Below are positions 1-8,569 of a stretch of DNA of 64,000 nucleotides, in pieces. The position numbers were made by a program, and so were the translations under genes. The notes beneath the pieces were generated by a model. It was not told where the DNA came from and searched no databases. It was given only the letters and a program-made list of their open reading frames with translations. The stretch is taken from NCBI RefSeq assembly GCF_014652475.1, contig NZ_BMYW01000008.1, positions 62,001 to 126,000 of the forward strand, written 5' to 3'. This stretch comes from Vogesella alkaliphila (GTDB lineage Bacteria; Pseudomonadota; Gammaproteobacteria; Burkholderiales; Chromobacteriaceae). How positions within the stretch are numbered: the first letter of the stretch is position 1; the number at the start of each line of letters is the position of its first letter.

Positions 1-21
1 GGCGGGAACGGAAGGTCGACA
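1..21 (-). CDS. possible 5' end of a leftward gene (cut by window edge)
   Basis: On the minus strand an ATG at 21-19 opens a frame reading M-S-T-F-R-S-R before the window ends. It is preceded by an AAAGGA ribosome-binding-like sequence at a workable distance. Seven codons are too few to identify a family. The call rests only on the start codon, the purine-rich stretch upstream and the fact that about 115 bases otherwise separate the edge from mutY. Confidence 0.3.
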
Positions 22-137
22 TCTGAGGGTAATCCTTTCAAAACAATCCTCTATTCTAGCCGATTTCACCGGCGACTTCTTGGTAGTCGCGGATGATTGG
101 TTTACCATGCCCGGTTCGATTCGGAGTGGATGATGCG

Positions 138-1208
138 ATGACCTTGCAGTCGGCGTTTGCGGCGCGCCTCGTCGCCTGGCAGAAACAGCACGGCCGGCAC
201 GGTTTGCCGTGGCAGGTCAGTGACCCCTACCGCGTGTGGCTGTCGGAAATCATGCTGCAGCAGACGCAGGTGACGACGGTGCTCGGCTACTACGCGCGCT
301 TTCTCGAACGCTTCCCGGATCTCGCCACCCTGGCTGCGGCGCCGGTGGACGACGTGCTGGCACACTGGAGCGGCCTCGGCTACTACACCCGCGCCCGCAA
401 TCTGCACAAGGCAGCGCAGCAGGTGATGGCCGGCTTTGGCTGCGCGTTTCCGGCGCGGCGCGAGGCGATCGAGACGCTGCCCGGCATCGGTCGCTCCACC
501 GCGGCGGCGATTGCCGCCTTTGCCTTCGGCCAGCGGGAAACCATACTCGACGGCAATGTCAAACGCGTGCTGACGCGCTGCTTCGGCGTCGACGGCTATC
601 CCGGCGACAAGAAGGTCGAGGCGCAGCTGTGGACGCTGGCGGAGAGCCTGCTGCCGGCCGCCGACGGCGACATGGTCGCCTATACCCAGGGGCTGATGGA
701 TCTGGGCGCCACCGTCTGCACCCGCTCGCGCCCGGCCTGCGGTGTCTGTCCGATGGCGGACGGCTGCGTCGCCGCCCGCGACGGCCGCACCGCCGAGCTG
801 CCGCAGCGCAAGCCGAAAAAGGCGCAGCCGGAGCGGGAGACGGTGATGCTGATCGCGCTGCACCGGGGACAGGTGCTGCTGCAGCGCCGGCCGCCTTCCG
901 GCATCTGGGGCGGGCTGCTGTCGCTGCCGGAGTTCGAGTCCACGCTGGCGATTGCCGACTGGCTGGCGGACAACGGCGACGGCGAGCTGCTGCCGGCGTG
1001 GCCGGAATTGCGGCACGTGTTTACCCATTTCCGCCTCACCATCACGCCGCAGTGCGTGCCGCTGCAAAGGTTGGCCGCAAGTCATTGCGCTGAAGACGGC
1101 CATGTCTGGCTGCCGCTGGTGCAGGCGCTGGACGCCGGCGTGCCGACCCCGGTACGCAAATTGCTGTTGCAGGCCTTGCGGTCGCCGGCCGGCGCCACCA
1201 TTGATTAA
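138..1208 (+). CDS. mutY: A/G-specific adenine DNA glycosylase MutY
   Basis: Base-excision repair enzyme that removes adenine mispaired with 8-oxoguanine. The 356-residue product has the catalytic Glu37 (in LSEIMLQQT), a helix-hairpin-helix ETLPGIGRSTAAA at about 112-124, catalytic Asp138 in ILDGNVKR, and an iron-sulfur loop with Cys at 194, 201, 204 and 210. These numbers almost match E. coli MutY. A NUDIX-like C-terminal domain for 8-oxoG recognition follows (VLLQRRPPSGIWGGL). I chose ATG 138, with GGAG 11 bases upstream, over the in-frame ATG at 93, because homologues begin near here and the extra 15 residues are not conserved-looking. A copy of the dispersed 14-mer lies in codons for Q-R-L-A-A-S near the C-terminus. 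Confidence 0.95.
   Translation: MTLQSAFAARLVAWQKQHGRHGLPWQVSDPYRVWLSEIMLQQTQVTTVLGYYARFLERFPDLATLAAAPVDDVLAHWSGLGYYTRARNLHKAAQQVMAGFGCAFPARREAIETLPGIGRSTAAAIAAFAFGQRETILDGNVKRVLTRCFGVDGYPGDKKVEAQLWTLAESLLPAADGDMVAYTQGLMDLGATVCTRSRPACGVCPMADGCVAARDGRTAELPQRKPKKAQPERETVMLIALHRGQVLLQRRPPSGIWGGLLSLPEFESTLAIADWLADNGDGELLPAWPELRHVFTHFRLTITPQCVPLQRLAASHCAEDGHVWLPLVQALDAGVPTPVRKLLLQALRSPAGATID
1067..1080 (+). repeat. dispersed 14-mer copy, exact consensus, inside mutY
   Basis: Exact AAGGTTGGCCGCAA. Read in the gene frame as part of R-L-A-A-S. See the findings on the window-wide repeat. Confidence 0.85.
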
Positions 1209-1247
1209 CCCCGAGACGCCATCACAGGCAGGGTGAAAGACTAGACC

Positions 1248-3455
1248 ATGGTTTCCGTTGTTCGATCTGTTGCCGATACGCTGGCCGATGCGGCCGATCC
1301 GGGGCGCTGGCTGGCGCAGCTGTCCAGCTCGGTCGCGCCCGACGACATGGCGATGCTGGAAAAGGCGTTTGCCGCGGCGCGCGAGCTGTACCGCGACAAG
1401 AAGCTGCCGCACACCGGCGAGGACGTGTTCAGCCACGCGGTGGCGGCGGCGGCCATCGTCGCCGACCTCAACCTGCTGACCGACGCCATCGTCGCCACGC
1501 TGCTGTTCGCGGTGCCGGACTATCGCGACGACTGGCAGGAGTGGCTGCCCAAGGCGTTCAACCGTACCGTGCTGACGCTGGTGGAAGGCGGCAACCGCGT
1601 GCGCCGCCTCACCGAGATCGCGCGCATCGACAAGTTCGCCACGCCGGAAGACAGCGCGCGGCAGGCGGAAACCATGCGCAAGATGCTGCTGGCGATGGTG
1701 GCCGACATCCGCGTGGTGCTGATCAAGCTGGCGTGGCGCACGCAGACCATGCACTACCTGCCGCAGTGCGACGAGGCCGTCCGCCGCCAGATCGCGCGCG
1801 AGACGCTGGAGCTGTTCGCGCCGCTGGCCAACCGCCTCGGCGTGTGGCAGATCAAGTGGGAGCTGGAGGACCTCGGCTTCCGCCACACCGACCCGGACAA
1901 CTACAAGAAGATCGCCAAGCTGCTCGACGAGCGGCGGCTGGAGCGCATCGACTACATCGAACGGGTGCTGGACACCCTGCGCGGCGAGCTGCGCCAGGCC
2001 GGGGTCAAGGGCGACGTCGCCGGCCGGCCCAAGCACATCTATTCCATCTGGAAGAAGATGAAGAAGAAAAAGCTCGACTTCTCCGAGCTGTACGACATCC
2101 GCGCGGTGCGCATCCTGGTGGAAAAACTGCAGGACTGCTACACCGTGCTCGGCCTGATCCACAGCATGTGGCAGCCGATCCCCGGCGAATTCGACGACTA
2201 CATCAGCAACCCCAAGGCCAACGACTACCGCAGCCTGCACACCGCGGTGATCGGCCCGGAAGACCGCGTGGTGGAGGTGCAGATCCGCACCTTCGAGATG
2301 CACGAACACGCCGAGTTCGGCGTCGCCGCGCACTGGCGCTACAAGGAAGGCGGCAAGGGCGACAGCCAGTACGAGGAGAAGATCTCCTGGCTGCGCCAGC
2401 TGCTGGACTGGCGCGAGGACATGTCCGGCTCCGACCGCGAGGGGCTGGCCGACGCGTTCAAGACCGAGCTGTTCGCCGACACCATCTACGTGCTGACGCC
2501 GCAGGGGCGGGTGCTGGCGCTGCCGCAGGGCGCCACCGCCATCGACTTCGCCTACGCGCTGCACACCGACGTCGGCCACCACTGCCGCGGCGCCAAGGTC
2601 GAGGGCCACATCGTGCCCTTGTCGACGCCGTTGCAGAACGGCCAGCGCGTCGAGGTGCTGACCGCGAAGGAGGGCGGCCCGTCGGTGAACTGGCTGCACG
2701 AAGGCTGGGTCAAGAGCCATCGCGCCATCTCCAAGATCCGCCAGTACATCCGCCAGCAGAACCTCGACGCGGTGCGCGAAACCGGGCGCCACATCTTCGA
2801 GCGCGAACTGGCGCGCCATCCGGGCGTGCAGCCCAACCTCGCGCAGGTGGCGGAAAAGCTGGGCTACGACAAGCTGGACGAGGTCTACGCCGCGCTGGGG
2901 CACGGCGAGCTGGGCACCCGCGCCGTCAACCAGGCCTTCGTCAGCTTTGCGCCGCCGCCACCGCCGGACGTCAACCCGGAAGACATCGTGCGCCGCAGCC
3001 GTGGTGGCCACGACGCCGGCGGCGTGCTGATCGAGGGCGTCGGCAACCTGATGACGGTGCTGGCCAAGTGCTGCCGCCCGGCGCCGCCGGACAGCGTGGT
3101 CGGCTTCGTGACCAAGGGCCGCGGCATCTCCATCCACCGCAGCAGCTGCATCACGCTGAAGCGGCTGTCGGCGGACGTGCCGGAGCGGCTGATCGCCGCC
3201 GACTGGGGCGAGCAGAAGGGCAGCGTGTTCCCGATCGACATCGACATCCTCGCCAGCGACCGCCCGGGGCTGTTGCGCGACATCTCCGACGTGTTCTCGC
3301 GCGAGAAGCTGAACGTGATCGGCGTCAACACCCTGTCGCGCGAGCAGAAGGCGCGGCTGCGCTTCACGCTGGAGGTGCGCCACGTGCGCGACATCAGCCG
3401 CGTGCTGGCACACCTGATGGAAGTGCGCGGCGTGCAGGAGGCTCGCCGCGTGTAG
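1248..3455 (+). CDS. relA: GTP pyrophosphokinase RelA (ppGpp synthetase I)
   Basis: Ribosome-associated (p)ppGpp synthetase of the stringent response, 735 residues. The N-terminal hydrolase-like domain is degenerate: where SpoT/Rel enzymes have an HD pair, this protein has LLFAVPDY (about 85-92). The synthetase domain carries the acidic E-F-D-D motif at 314-317, typical of monofunctional RelA rather than the R-x-K-D of bifunctional enzymes. A TGS domain (about 405-470), a zinc-finger-like segment with CC...C (LAKCCRPAPPDS...SSC) and a C-terminal ACT domain follow. It starts 39 bases after mutY and may be cotranscribed. A separate spoT is expected elsewhere in the genome. Confidence 0.95.
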   Translation: MVSVVRSVADTLADAADPGRWLAQLSSSVAPDDMAMLEKAFAAARELYRDKKLPHTGEDVFSHAVAAAAIVADLNLLTDAIVATLLFAVPDYRDDWQEWLPKAFNRTVLTLVEGGNRVRRLTEIARIDKFATPEDSARQAETMRKMLLAMVADIRVVLIKLAWRTQTMHYLPQCDEAVRRQIARETLELFAPLANRLGVWQIKWELEDLGFRHTDPDNYKKIAKLLDERRLERIDYIERVLDTLRGELRQAGVKGDVAGRPKHIYSIWKKMKKKKLDFSELYDIRAVRILVEKLQDCYTVLGLIHSMWQPIPGEFDDYISNPKANDYRSLHTAVIGPEDRVVEVQIRTFEMHEHAEFGVAAHWRYKEGGKGDSQYEEKISWLRQLLDWREDMSGSDREGLADAFKTELFADTIYVLTPQGRVLALPQGATAIDFAYALHTDVGHHCRGAKVEGHIVPLSTPLQNGQRVEVLTAKEGGPSVNWLHEGWVKSHRAISKIRQYIRQQNLDAVRETGRHIFERELARHPGVQPNLAQVAEKLGYDKLDEVYAALGHGELGTRAVNQAFVSFAPPPPPDVNPEDIVRRSRGGHDAGGVLIEGVGNLMTVLAKCCRPAPPDSVVGFVTKGRGISIHRSSCITLKRLSADVPERLIAADWGEQKGSVFPIDIDILASDRPGLLRDISDVFSREKLNVIGVNTLSREQKARLRFTLEVRHVRDISRVLAHLMEVRGVQEARRV

Positions 3456-3486
3456 CCGCTGGCCACGCTGTTTGCCGTACCCCGCC

Positions 3487-3517
3487 AAGGTTGGTCGCAA
3501 GCGTTGCGGCCAACCTT
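3487..3517. repeat. inverted pair of the dispersed 14-mer after relA
   Basis: The left arm AAGGTTGGTCGCAA (3487-3500) has one mismatch to consensus. The right arm TTGCGGCCAACCTT (3504-3517) is exact. Together they form a near-perfect hairpin with a 3-base loop 32 bases past the relA stop. No real T-run follows, so it is at best a weak intrinsic terminator. Confidence 0.75.
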
Positions 3518-3620
3518 GTTCCATTTGCGGGAGCCGGCGGGCGCAAGCTGCCGGTGCGCAGCCCGTCGGCGCGGGAAGGGGGGACGTCGGCGGTGCGGCC
3601 GACGCCGCGCTATCATGACA

Positions 3621-3634
3621 GGGTTGGCCGCAAG
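3621..3634 (+). repeat. dispersed 14-mer copy, variant, before deoD
   Basis: GGGTTGGCCGCAAG, one base off the core (A to G at the first core position). It lies in the relA-deoD gap, about 50 bases before the deoD start. Confidence 0.6.
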
Positions 3635-3682
3635 CGGCGCGGAGGGCCGTGGCGCAAGGCGGCATGACAGGGGAGAACAAAC

Positions 3683-4399
3683 ATGGCGACACCGCATATC
3701 GGCGCCGCAGCCGGCGACTTTGCCGACATCGTGCTGATGCCGGGCGACCCGCTGCGCGCCCGGCTGATCGCGGACACCTATCTGCAGGGCGCGGTGCAGG
3801 TCACCAGCGTGCGCAACGTGTTCGGCTACACCGGTCTTTACCGCGGCAAGCGGCTGTCGGTGATGGCGCACGGCATGGGCATCCCGTCGGCCAGCATCTA
3901 CGCCACCGAGCTGGTCAGGGACTACGGCGTGGGCACCCTGATCCGCATCGGATCCTGCGGCTCGGTCGACGCCAGCCGCCTTGGCCTGCGCGACATCGTC
4001 ATCGCCATGGGCGCCTGCACCGACAGCAAGGTCAACCGCCTGCGCCTGCTGGATCACGACTTCGCCGCCATCGCCGACTTCGAGGTGCTGCGCACCGCGG
4101 TGGACACCGCCGCGCGGCTGGGCAAGCCGGTGCGGGTCGGCAACGTGTTCACGACCGACCTGTTCTACGGCGTGCAGCCGCAGCTGCTGGCCGTGCTCAA
4201 GGGCATGAATGTCAACGCGGTGGAGATGGAGACGGCCGGCATCTACGGTGTTGCGGCGCAATATGGCGCCCGCGCACTGGCCATGCTCACGGTGTCGGAC
4301 GTGATTCCGACAGGCGAAGCCATGGACGCCGAAGCCCGCCAGAACAGCTTCCACGACATGATGGAAATCGCGCTGGAGACCGCGTTGCAGCTGGATTGA
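3683..4399 (+). CDS. deoD: purine nucleoside phosphorylase DeoD
   Basis: Hexameric-type phosphorylase that splits purine (deoxy)ribonucleosides with phosphate in nucleoside salvage. The 238-residue product is the usual length and starts [23 protein letters not shown], where G-D-P-L-R-A binds phosphate. It keeps V-E-M-E-T for ribose binding and T-V-S-D with the catalytic Asp. The Arg that polarises that Asp is retained in EARQNSF. The usual H-I after T-V-S-D is V-I here, a minor departure. The start has GGGGAG at 3671-3676. No deoABC neighbours are present, so it stands alone. Confidence 0.93.
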   Translation: MATPHIGAAAGDFADIVLMPGDPLRARLIADTYLQGAVQVTSVRNVFGYTGLYRGKRLSVMAHGMGIPSASIYATELVRDYGVGTLIRIGSCGSVDASRLGLRDIVIAMGACTDSKVNRLRLLDHDFAAIADFEVLRTAVDTAARLGKPVRVGNVFTTDLFYGVQPQLLAVLKGMNVNAVEMETAGIYGVAAQYGARALAMLTVSDVIPTGEAMDAEARQNSFHDMMEIALETALQLD

Positions 4400-4474
4400 A
4401 CGGTACCGGCTGCGGCTTGTCGGTCACATATGGACGCACTGTGGCGTAACTTATACTGCGCTGCACAAAAAAAC

Positions 4475-4503
4475 TTGCAAAACCCGAATCGGGTCACCAT
4501 AAT
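4475..4503 (+). promoter_or_regulatory. strong sigma70-like promoter P1 upstream of rplM
   Basis: TTGCAA (4475-4480), a 17-base spacer, then CATAAT (4498-4503). It would start a transcript near 4510, far from any start codon. The next element downstream is an intrinsic terminator at 4582, so the simplest product is a short RNA of about 105 nt. Confidence 0.55.
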
Positions 4504-4509
4504 CACAAC

Positions 4510-4615
4510 TGCATCAGGACGTTGCATATCGTGTGCGTTTTGGTGTTGTCTCCTCCATCCTCCTTCTATAAGGTGGAACTTGGCGCGATCAATCTCTTGG
4601 TTGCGCCCTTTTTTT
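4510..4615 (+). ncRNA. candidate small RNA or attenuated leader upstream of rplM
   Basis: Bounded by promoter P1 and by the hairpin/T-run at 4582-4615. The body contains a C/U-rich stretch (TCTCCTCCATCCTCCTTC, around 4548-4567) complementary to Shine-Dalgarno sequences, a common seed in sRNAs that block ribosome binding. I found no convincing ORF: the frames through it are short and lack a ribosome site. It could also be a regulated leader of the ribosomal protein operon. No known Rfam family was recognised by eye. Confidence 0.4.
4582..4615 (+). terminator. Rho-independent terminator inside the rplM upstream region
   Basis: The stem GGCGCGATC / GGTTGCGCC (9 pairs including two G-U) has an 8-base loop and is followed by C and seven T. 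It stands 135 bases before rplM, so it ends a transcript that does not include rplM. Confidence 0.65.
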
Positions 4616-4687
4616 GCCTGTTGTCCACGTCCTGTTGCCGCGGCGGGTGTTTTTGGTCGCGATTCCCCGGCGAAAGCCAGCTTCGGT

Positions 4688-4716
4688 TTGACAGCGAAAT
4701 AGTCTTGTAATAGACT
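4688..4716 (+). promoter_or_regulatory. promoter P2 of rplM-rpsI
   Basis: TTGACA (4688-4693), 17 bases, TAGACT (4711-4716). It is placed to start transcription about 28 bases before the rplM ATG, downstream of the terminator at 4582. It is the likely main promoter of the ribosomal protein pair. Confidence 0.6.
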
Positions 4717-4750
4717 CCGGAACTTTCAAGAATTACGATGGTAGAGTTCC

Positions 4751-5179
4751 ATGAAGACCTTTTCTGCCAAGCCGCATGAGGTAAAGCGCGAGTGGTTTGT
4801 GGTCGACGCCGAAGACAAGGTGTTGGGCCGTCTTGCCGCTGAAATCGCACGCCGCCTGCGTGGCAAACATAAGCCGGAGTTCACTCCGCACGTTGATACT
4901 GGTGATTACATTGTTGTCGTTAACGCAGAAAAACTGCGCGTAACCGGTAACAAGGCACTGGACAAGAAATACTATCGCCACTCTGGCTACCCTGGTGGTA
5001 TCTACGAGCGCAACTTCACCGAACTGCAAGACAAGTTCCCTGAGCGCGTTCTGGAAAAAGCCGTAAAAGGCATGCTGCCTAAGGGTCCGCTGGGTTACGC
5101 GATGATCAAGAAGCTCAAGGTTTACGCCGGCACCGAGCATCCACACACCGCGCAACAGCCTAAAGTGCTGGAAATCTGA
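4751..5179 (+). CDS. rplM: 50S ribosomal protein L13
   Basis: Early-assembly protein of the large subunit, 142 residues, full length. It opens [20 protein letters not shown] and has the L13 signature around [20 protein letters not shown] (about 108-127). Codon use is shifted to GTT, CGT and GGT compared with neighbours, as expected of a highly expressed gene. It is followed 17 bases later by rpsI, the conserved rplM-rpsI operon. Confidence 0.98.
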   Translation: MKTFSAKPHEVKREWFVVDAEDKVLGRLAAEIARRLRGKHKPEFTPHVDTGDYIVVVNAEKLRVTGNKALDKKYYRHSGYPGGIYERNFTELQDKFPERVLEKAVKGMLPKGPLGYAMIKKLKVYAGTEHPHTAQQPKVLEI

Positions 5180-5196
5180 TCAGAGGCAATTAATAG

Positions 5197-5589
5197 ATGA
5201 ACGGTAAATATTACTACGGTACCGGCCGTCGCAAGAGCTCTGTAGCTCGTGTGTTCATGCAAAAAGGCTCCGGCCAGATCATCGTTAACGGCAAGCCTGT
5301 CGACCAGTACTTCGCTCGCGAAACCGGTCGTATGGTTATCCGTCAACCGCTGCAGCTGACCGAGCACCTGGAATCGTTCGACATCATGGTGAACGTATGC
5401 GGTGGTGGCGAAACCGGCCAGTCCGGCGCCATCCGCCACGGCATCACCCGTGCACTGATCGACTTCAGCGCCGAGCTGAAGCCGGCCCTGTCGCACGCAG
5501 GCTTCGTTACCCGCGATGCCCGTGAAGTTGAACGTAAGAAAGTCGGCTTCCGCAAGGCACGTCGTCGCAAACAGTTCTCCAAGCGTTAA
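5197..5589 (+). CDS. rpsI: 30S ribosomal protein S9
   Basis: Small-subunit protein whose C-terminal tail reaches the P-site tRNA. 130 residues, starting [20 protein letters not shown] and ending in the conserved basic tail [10 protein letters not shown], where the terminal K-R contacts tRNA. AGAGGCAATTAATAG before the ATG gives the ribosome site. It is cotranscribed with rplM and ends at a strong terminator 22 bases after the stop. Confidence 0.98.
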   Translation: MNGKYYYGTGRRKSSVARVFMQKGSGQIIVNGKPVDQYFARETGRMVIRQPLQLTEHLESFDIMVNVCGGGETGQSGAIRHGITRALIDFSAELKPALSHAGFVTRDAREVERKKVGFRKARRRKQFSKR

Positions 5590-5610
5590 TCTGTTTGTAC
5601 GATCGAAAAA

Positions 5611-5634
5611 GCCACCCAGCTGGGTGGCTTTTTT
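5611..5634 (+). terminator. terminator of rplM-rpsI
   Basis: Perfect 18-base palindrome GCCACCCAGCTGGGTGGC (5611-5628), preceded by five A and followed by six T. Confidence 0.9.
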
Positions 5635-5666
5635 CTTTGTTGCAATGCCTTGCCGCACTCCTTACC

Positions 5667-5690
5667 ATGTCGCCTTTGCGACATTTTTTT
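5667..5690 (+). terminator. second hairpin/T-run 20 bases before argC
   Basis: Stem ATGTCGC / GCGACAT, loop CTTT, then at least six T. It ends only 20 bases before the argC start codon. A terminator this close to a start suggests an attenuator or a backup stop for rpsI readthrough. I see no promoter between it and argC. Confidence 0.6.
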
Positions 5691-5709
5691 ATATTGTTAG
5701 GAGCGCAGC

Positions 5710-6753
5710 ATGATCAAGGTGGGCATTGTTGGCGGCACCGGGTATACCGGCGTGGAGCTTTTGCGTCTGTTGGCCAACCATCCTTCGGCCAAGGTGACCG
5801 CGGTCACTTCGCGCAAGGAAGCGGGGATGAAGGTCGCCGAGATGTTCCCGTCGCTGCGCGGCCGTGTCGACGTCGCGTTTTCGACGCCGGATGAAACCGA
5901 CCTGAAGGCCTGCGACGTGGTGTTTTTCGCCACGCCGCACGGGGTGGCGATGGCGCAGGCGCGCGAGCTGCTGGACGCCGGCGTCAAGGTCATCGACCTC
6001 GCCGCCGACTTCCGCCTGAAGGACCCGGCCGAGTTCGCCAAGTGGTACGCGATGGAGCACAGCTGCACCGACCTGCTGGCCGAGGCGGTCTACGGCCTGC
6101 CGGAAGTGAACCGCGACGCGATCAAGAGCGCGCGCCTGATCGGCATGGCCGGCTGCTATCCGACCTCGGTGCAACTGGGCCTGTTGCCGCTGCTGGAAAA
6201 CGGCAAGCAGTATGTCGAGACCGATACCCTGATCGCCGACTGCAAGTCCGGCGTGTCCGGCGCCGGTCGCAAGGCCGAGGTCGGCACCCTGTTCGCCGAG
6301 TCGGCCGACAATTTCAAGGCCTACGGCGTGAAGGGGCACCGCCACTCGCCCGAGATCGAGCAGGGCCTGTCGCTGATCCACGGCGCACCGGTCAAGCTGA
6401 CCTTCGTACCGCACCTGACGCCGATGATCCGCGGCATCCATTCCACCATCTACGCCCGCATCAAGCCGGAAGGCCGCGATGTCGACTACCAGCAGCTGTT
6501 CGAGCAGCGCTTTGCCGCCGAACCGTTCGTCGACGTGATGCCGGCCGGCAGCTGCCCGGAAACCCGTTCGGTACGTGGTGCCAATACCGCGCGCATCGCG
6601 GTGCATCGCCCGGGCAATGGCGATTTGCTGGTCATCCTGGTGGTGGAGGATAATCTGGTGAAAGGGGCGTCCGGCCAGTCGGTGCAGGTGATGAACCTGA
6701 TGTTCGGCCTGCCGGAAAATGCCGGTCTCGACATCGTGCCGTTGCTGCCTTGA
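5710..6753 (+). CDS. argC: N-acetyl-gamma-glutamyl-phosphate reductase ArgC
   Basis: Third step of arginine biosynthesis: NADPH-dependent reduction of N-acetylglutamyl-phosphate to the semialdehyde. 347 residues. The N-terminal Rossmann motif is [21 protein letters not shown] (GxxGxxG). The catalytic Cys lies in A-G-C-Y-P-T near 155, and the GHRHSPE segment helps bind substrate. TTAGGAGCG before the ATG is the ribosome site. It is the only arg gene in the window and sits between ribosomal protein genes and erpA, an order seen in other beta-proteobacteria. Confidence 0.96.
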   Translation: MIKVGIVGGTGYTGVELLRLLANHPSAKVTAVTSRKEAGMKVAEMFPSLRGRVDVAFSTPDETDLKACDVVFFATPHGVAMAQARELLDAGVKVIDLAADFRLKDPAEFAKWYAMEHSCTDLLAEAVYGLPEVNRDAIKSARLIGMAGCYPTSVQLGLLPLLENGKQYVETDTLIADCKSGVSGAGRKAEVGTLFAESADNFKAYGVKGHRHSPEIEQGLSLIHGAPVKLTFVPHLTPMIRGIHSTIYARIKPEGRDVDYQQLFEQRFAAEPFVDVMPAGSCPETRSVRGANTARIAVHRPGNGDLLVILVVEDNLVKGASGQSVQVMNLMFGLPENAGLDIVPLLP

Positions 6754-6843
6754 GCTTGAACACTCGCCAGACGACCCAATATCCGACTAAAATAGTAGGA
6801 TGAAAGGCCGTCTTGCGGCCTGTCCCGTACCGTGAGGCTTAAA

Positions 6844-7194
6844 ATGACTGCTGCTGCTGAAACCCTGTCCCCGATCAACTTTACCGACAGCGCCTGCGCC
6901 AAAGTGCGTGACCTGGTGGCTGAAGAAGGTAATCCTGACCTGAAACTGCGCGTGTTCGTCACCGGCGGTGGCTGTTCTGGCTTCCAGTACGGCTTTACCT
7001 TCGACGAGATTGCCAACGAAGACGACACCACCATCGAGCGCGAAGGCGTGGTGTTCCTGGTCGACCCGATGAGCTACCAGTATCTGGTCGGCGCCGAAAT
7101 CGACTACCAGGAAAGCATCGAAGGTTCGCAGTTCGTGATCCGCAATCCGAACGCCGAGACCACTTGTGGCTGCGGCTCGTCCTTTTCGGTATAA
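6844..7194 (+). CDS. erpA: iron-sulfur cluster insertion protein ErpA (A-type carrier)
   Basis: Carrier that passes Fe-S clusters to apo-proteins such as IspG/IspH. 116 residues from ATG 6844. The three ligand cysteines are in [11 protein letters not shown] and in the C-terminal TCGCGSSF (C-x-C). A GTG at 6832 is also in frame, but GAGG at 6834-6837 is spaced for the ATG, so I start there. A terminator follows at once. Confidence 0.93.
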   Translation: MTAAAETLSPINFTDSACAKVRDLVAEEGNPDLKLRVFVTGGGCSGFQYGFTFDEIANEDDTTIEREGVVFLVDPMSYQYLVGAEIDYQESIEGSQFVIRNPNAETTCGCGSSFSV

Positions 7195-7215
7195 GTACGG
7201 CATTGCCAGCACCTG

Positions 7216-7242
7216 AAACCCGGACCTGGTGTCCGGGTTTTT
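7216..7242 (+). terminator. terminator after erpA
   Basis: AAACCCGGAC / GTCCGGGTTT stem with a 5-base loop, then TT. Its position rules out the in-frame GTG at 7229 as the cheR start. Confidence 0.75.
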
Positions 7243-7261
7243 CAACTTCAGGGTTTCCAAG

Positions 7262-8119
7262 ATGCAAAACAAGATGCCGCCCATCATCCTGCCCAAGATC
7301 GACTTCACCCGCGAGTTCGCCTTCAGCGACCAGGAGTTCGAGCGCATCCGGCAGCTGATCTACAAGGAAGCCGGCATTGCGCTGAACCCGACCAAGAAGG
7401 ACATGGTCTACGGCCGCCTGGTGCGGCGCATCCGCGAGCTGAAGCTGAACGGTTTCGCCGCCTATATCGACTTCCTGCAGTCTATCGCCGGCAAGCGCGA
7501 GTTCGAGCAGTTCGTCAACGCGCTGACCACCAACCTGACCTTCTTCTTCCGCGAGGAGCACCACTTCCAGATCCTGGCGGAGCACCTGAAGAAGCTGGTC
7601 GGCAAGGGCGAGATCAATATCTGGTGTGCGGCCTCGTCGACCGGCGAGGAGCCGTACTCGATCGCGATCGCCGCCCTGGAGGCGCTGGGCAGCGGCCACC
7701 GCATCCAGATCCAGGCTACGGATCTCGATACCAGCGTGCTGGAGGTTGGCCGCAAGGGCATCTACAGCGCCGACAAGATCTCGCGCCTGCCAGCGGGGCA
7801 TGCCGCGCGCTACTTCGACAAGCTGCCGGACGGCAATTACCAGGCCAAGGCGCAGCTGCGCGAGATGATCAGCTTTTCGCGGCTGAACCTGGTGGACGCC
7901 AGCTGGGCGCAGCGCAAGAGCTTCGACGCGATCTTCTGTCGCAACGTGATGATCTATTTCGACCGTGACACCCAGCTGGCGGTGCTGAAGAAGTTCCACC
8001 CGCTGCTGAAGGCGCACGGTCTGCTGTTTGTCGGTCACTCCGAGAACTTCTACTTCGCCGCCGACTATTTCACCCTGCGCGGCAAGACGGTGTACGAGCT
8101 GGCCAAGGCCCGGGCGTAA
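7262..8119 (+). CDS. cheR: chemotaxis protein methyltransferase CheR
   Basis: SAM-dependent enzyme that methylates glutamates of chemoreceptors. 285 residues from ATG 7262. The N-terminal helical CheR domain runs to about 80, with T-T-N-L-T-x-F-F-R-E at 89-98. The SAM site W-C-A-A-S-S-T-G-E-E-P-Y-S is at 121-133 and T-D-L-D at 153-156; the later NVMIYF segment is typical. No tetratricopeptide extension is present. No cheA, cheW, cheB or receptor gene is nearby, so this is a solitary cheR whose partners lie elsewhere. A repeat copy is read as E-V-G-R-K-G. Confidence 0.93.
   Translation: MQNKMPPIILPKIDFTREFAFSDQEFERIRQLIYKEAGIALNPTKKDMVYGRLVRRIRELKLNGFAAYIDFLQSIAGKREFEQFVNALTTNLTFFFREEHHFQILAEHLKKLVGKGEINIWCAASSTGEEPYSIAIAALEALGSGHRIQIQATDLDTSVLEVGRKGIYSADKISRLPAGHAARYFDKLPDGNYQAKAQLREMISFSRLNLVDASWAQRKSFDAIFCRNVMIYFDRDTQLAVLKKFHPLLKAHGLLFVGHSENFYFAADYFTLRGKTVYELAKARA
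7743..7756 (+). repeat. dispersed repeat copy inside cheR
   Basis: AGGTTGGCCGCAAG, exact over the 12-base core. It is read in an unusual frame for the repeat (V-G-R-K). Confidence 0.75.
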
Positions 8120-8167
8120 TCGGGCGTACCGATATTCACGCGGGCAGCGCCCGCGGCAAGGAACAAG

Positions 8168-8554
8168 ATGCAGGAAATGACCCCTTACGAACTGCTCGGC
8201 GGCGCCGGCGTGGTGCGTTGGCTGACCGACCGCTTCTACGACATCATGGACAGCGACCCGGCGGTGAAGCCGCTGCGCGACATGCACCCGGCGGACCTGA
8301 CCGCCTCGCGCGAGAAGCTGTACATGTTTCTCTCCGGCTGGCTGGGCGGCCCGCCGCTGTTCATGGACACCTTCGGCCACCCGCGGCTGCGGCAGCGGCA
8401 CATGCCGTTCGCGGTGGACGGCGAGGCGCGCGACCAGTGGATGAAGTGCATGACGCAGGCGGTGAACGAGCTGGTGTGCGAGGACTGGCTGAAGGCCAGG
8501 CTGCTGGAGGCGTTCTACAATACCGCCGACTTCATGCGCAATCGCGAAGGCTGA
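8168..8554 (+). CDS. group II truncated haemoglobin
   Basis: Small haem globin for oxygen or nitric oxide chemistry, 128 residues, the usual length of the 2-on-2 globins. It has the family's F-L-S-G-W-L-G-G-P-P-L-F stretch at about 57-68 and the proximal haem His in RQRHMPF. The start has AAGGAACA upstream. It lies 48 bases after cheR and may share its transcript, though no functional link is evident. The gene is ended by a hairpin built from two copies of the dispersed repeat. Confidence 0.9.
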   Translation: MQEMTPYELLGGAGVVRWLTDRFYDIMDSDPAVKPLRDMHPADLTASREKLYMFLSGWLGGPPLFMDTFGHPRLRQRHMPFAVDGEARDQWMKCMTQAVNELVCEDWLKARLLEAFYNTADFMRNREG

Positions 8555-8569
8555 GCGATTGCCCATCCC

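Noticed and set aside
102-3692. Very long open frame antisense to mutY and relA (1196 codons)
   Set aside because: It mirrors the strong codon-position GC bias of real genes on the other strand. Its translation is low-complexity and shows no domain, while mutY and relA are certain.
7229-7261. Longer cheR start at GTG 7229
   Set aside because: The codon lies inside the erpA terminator stem, and the added residues are not expected. ATG 7262 was chosen.
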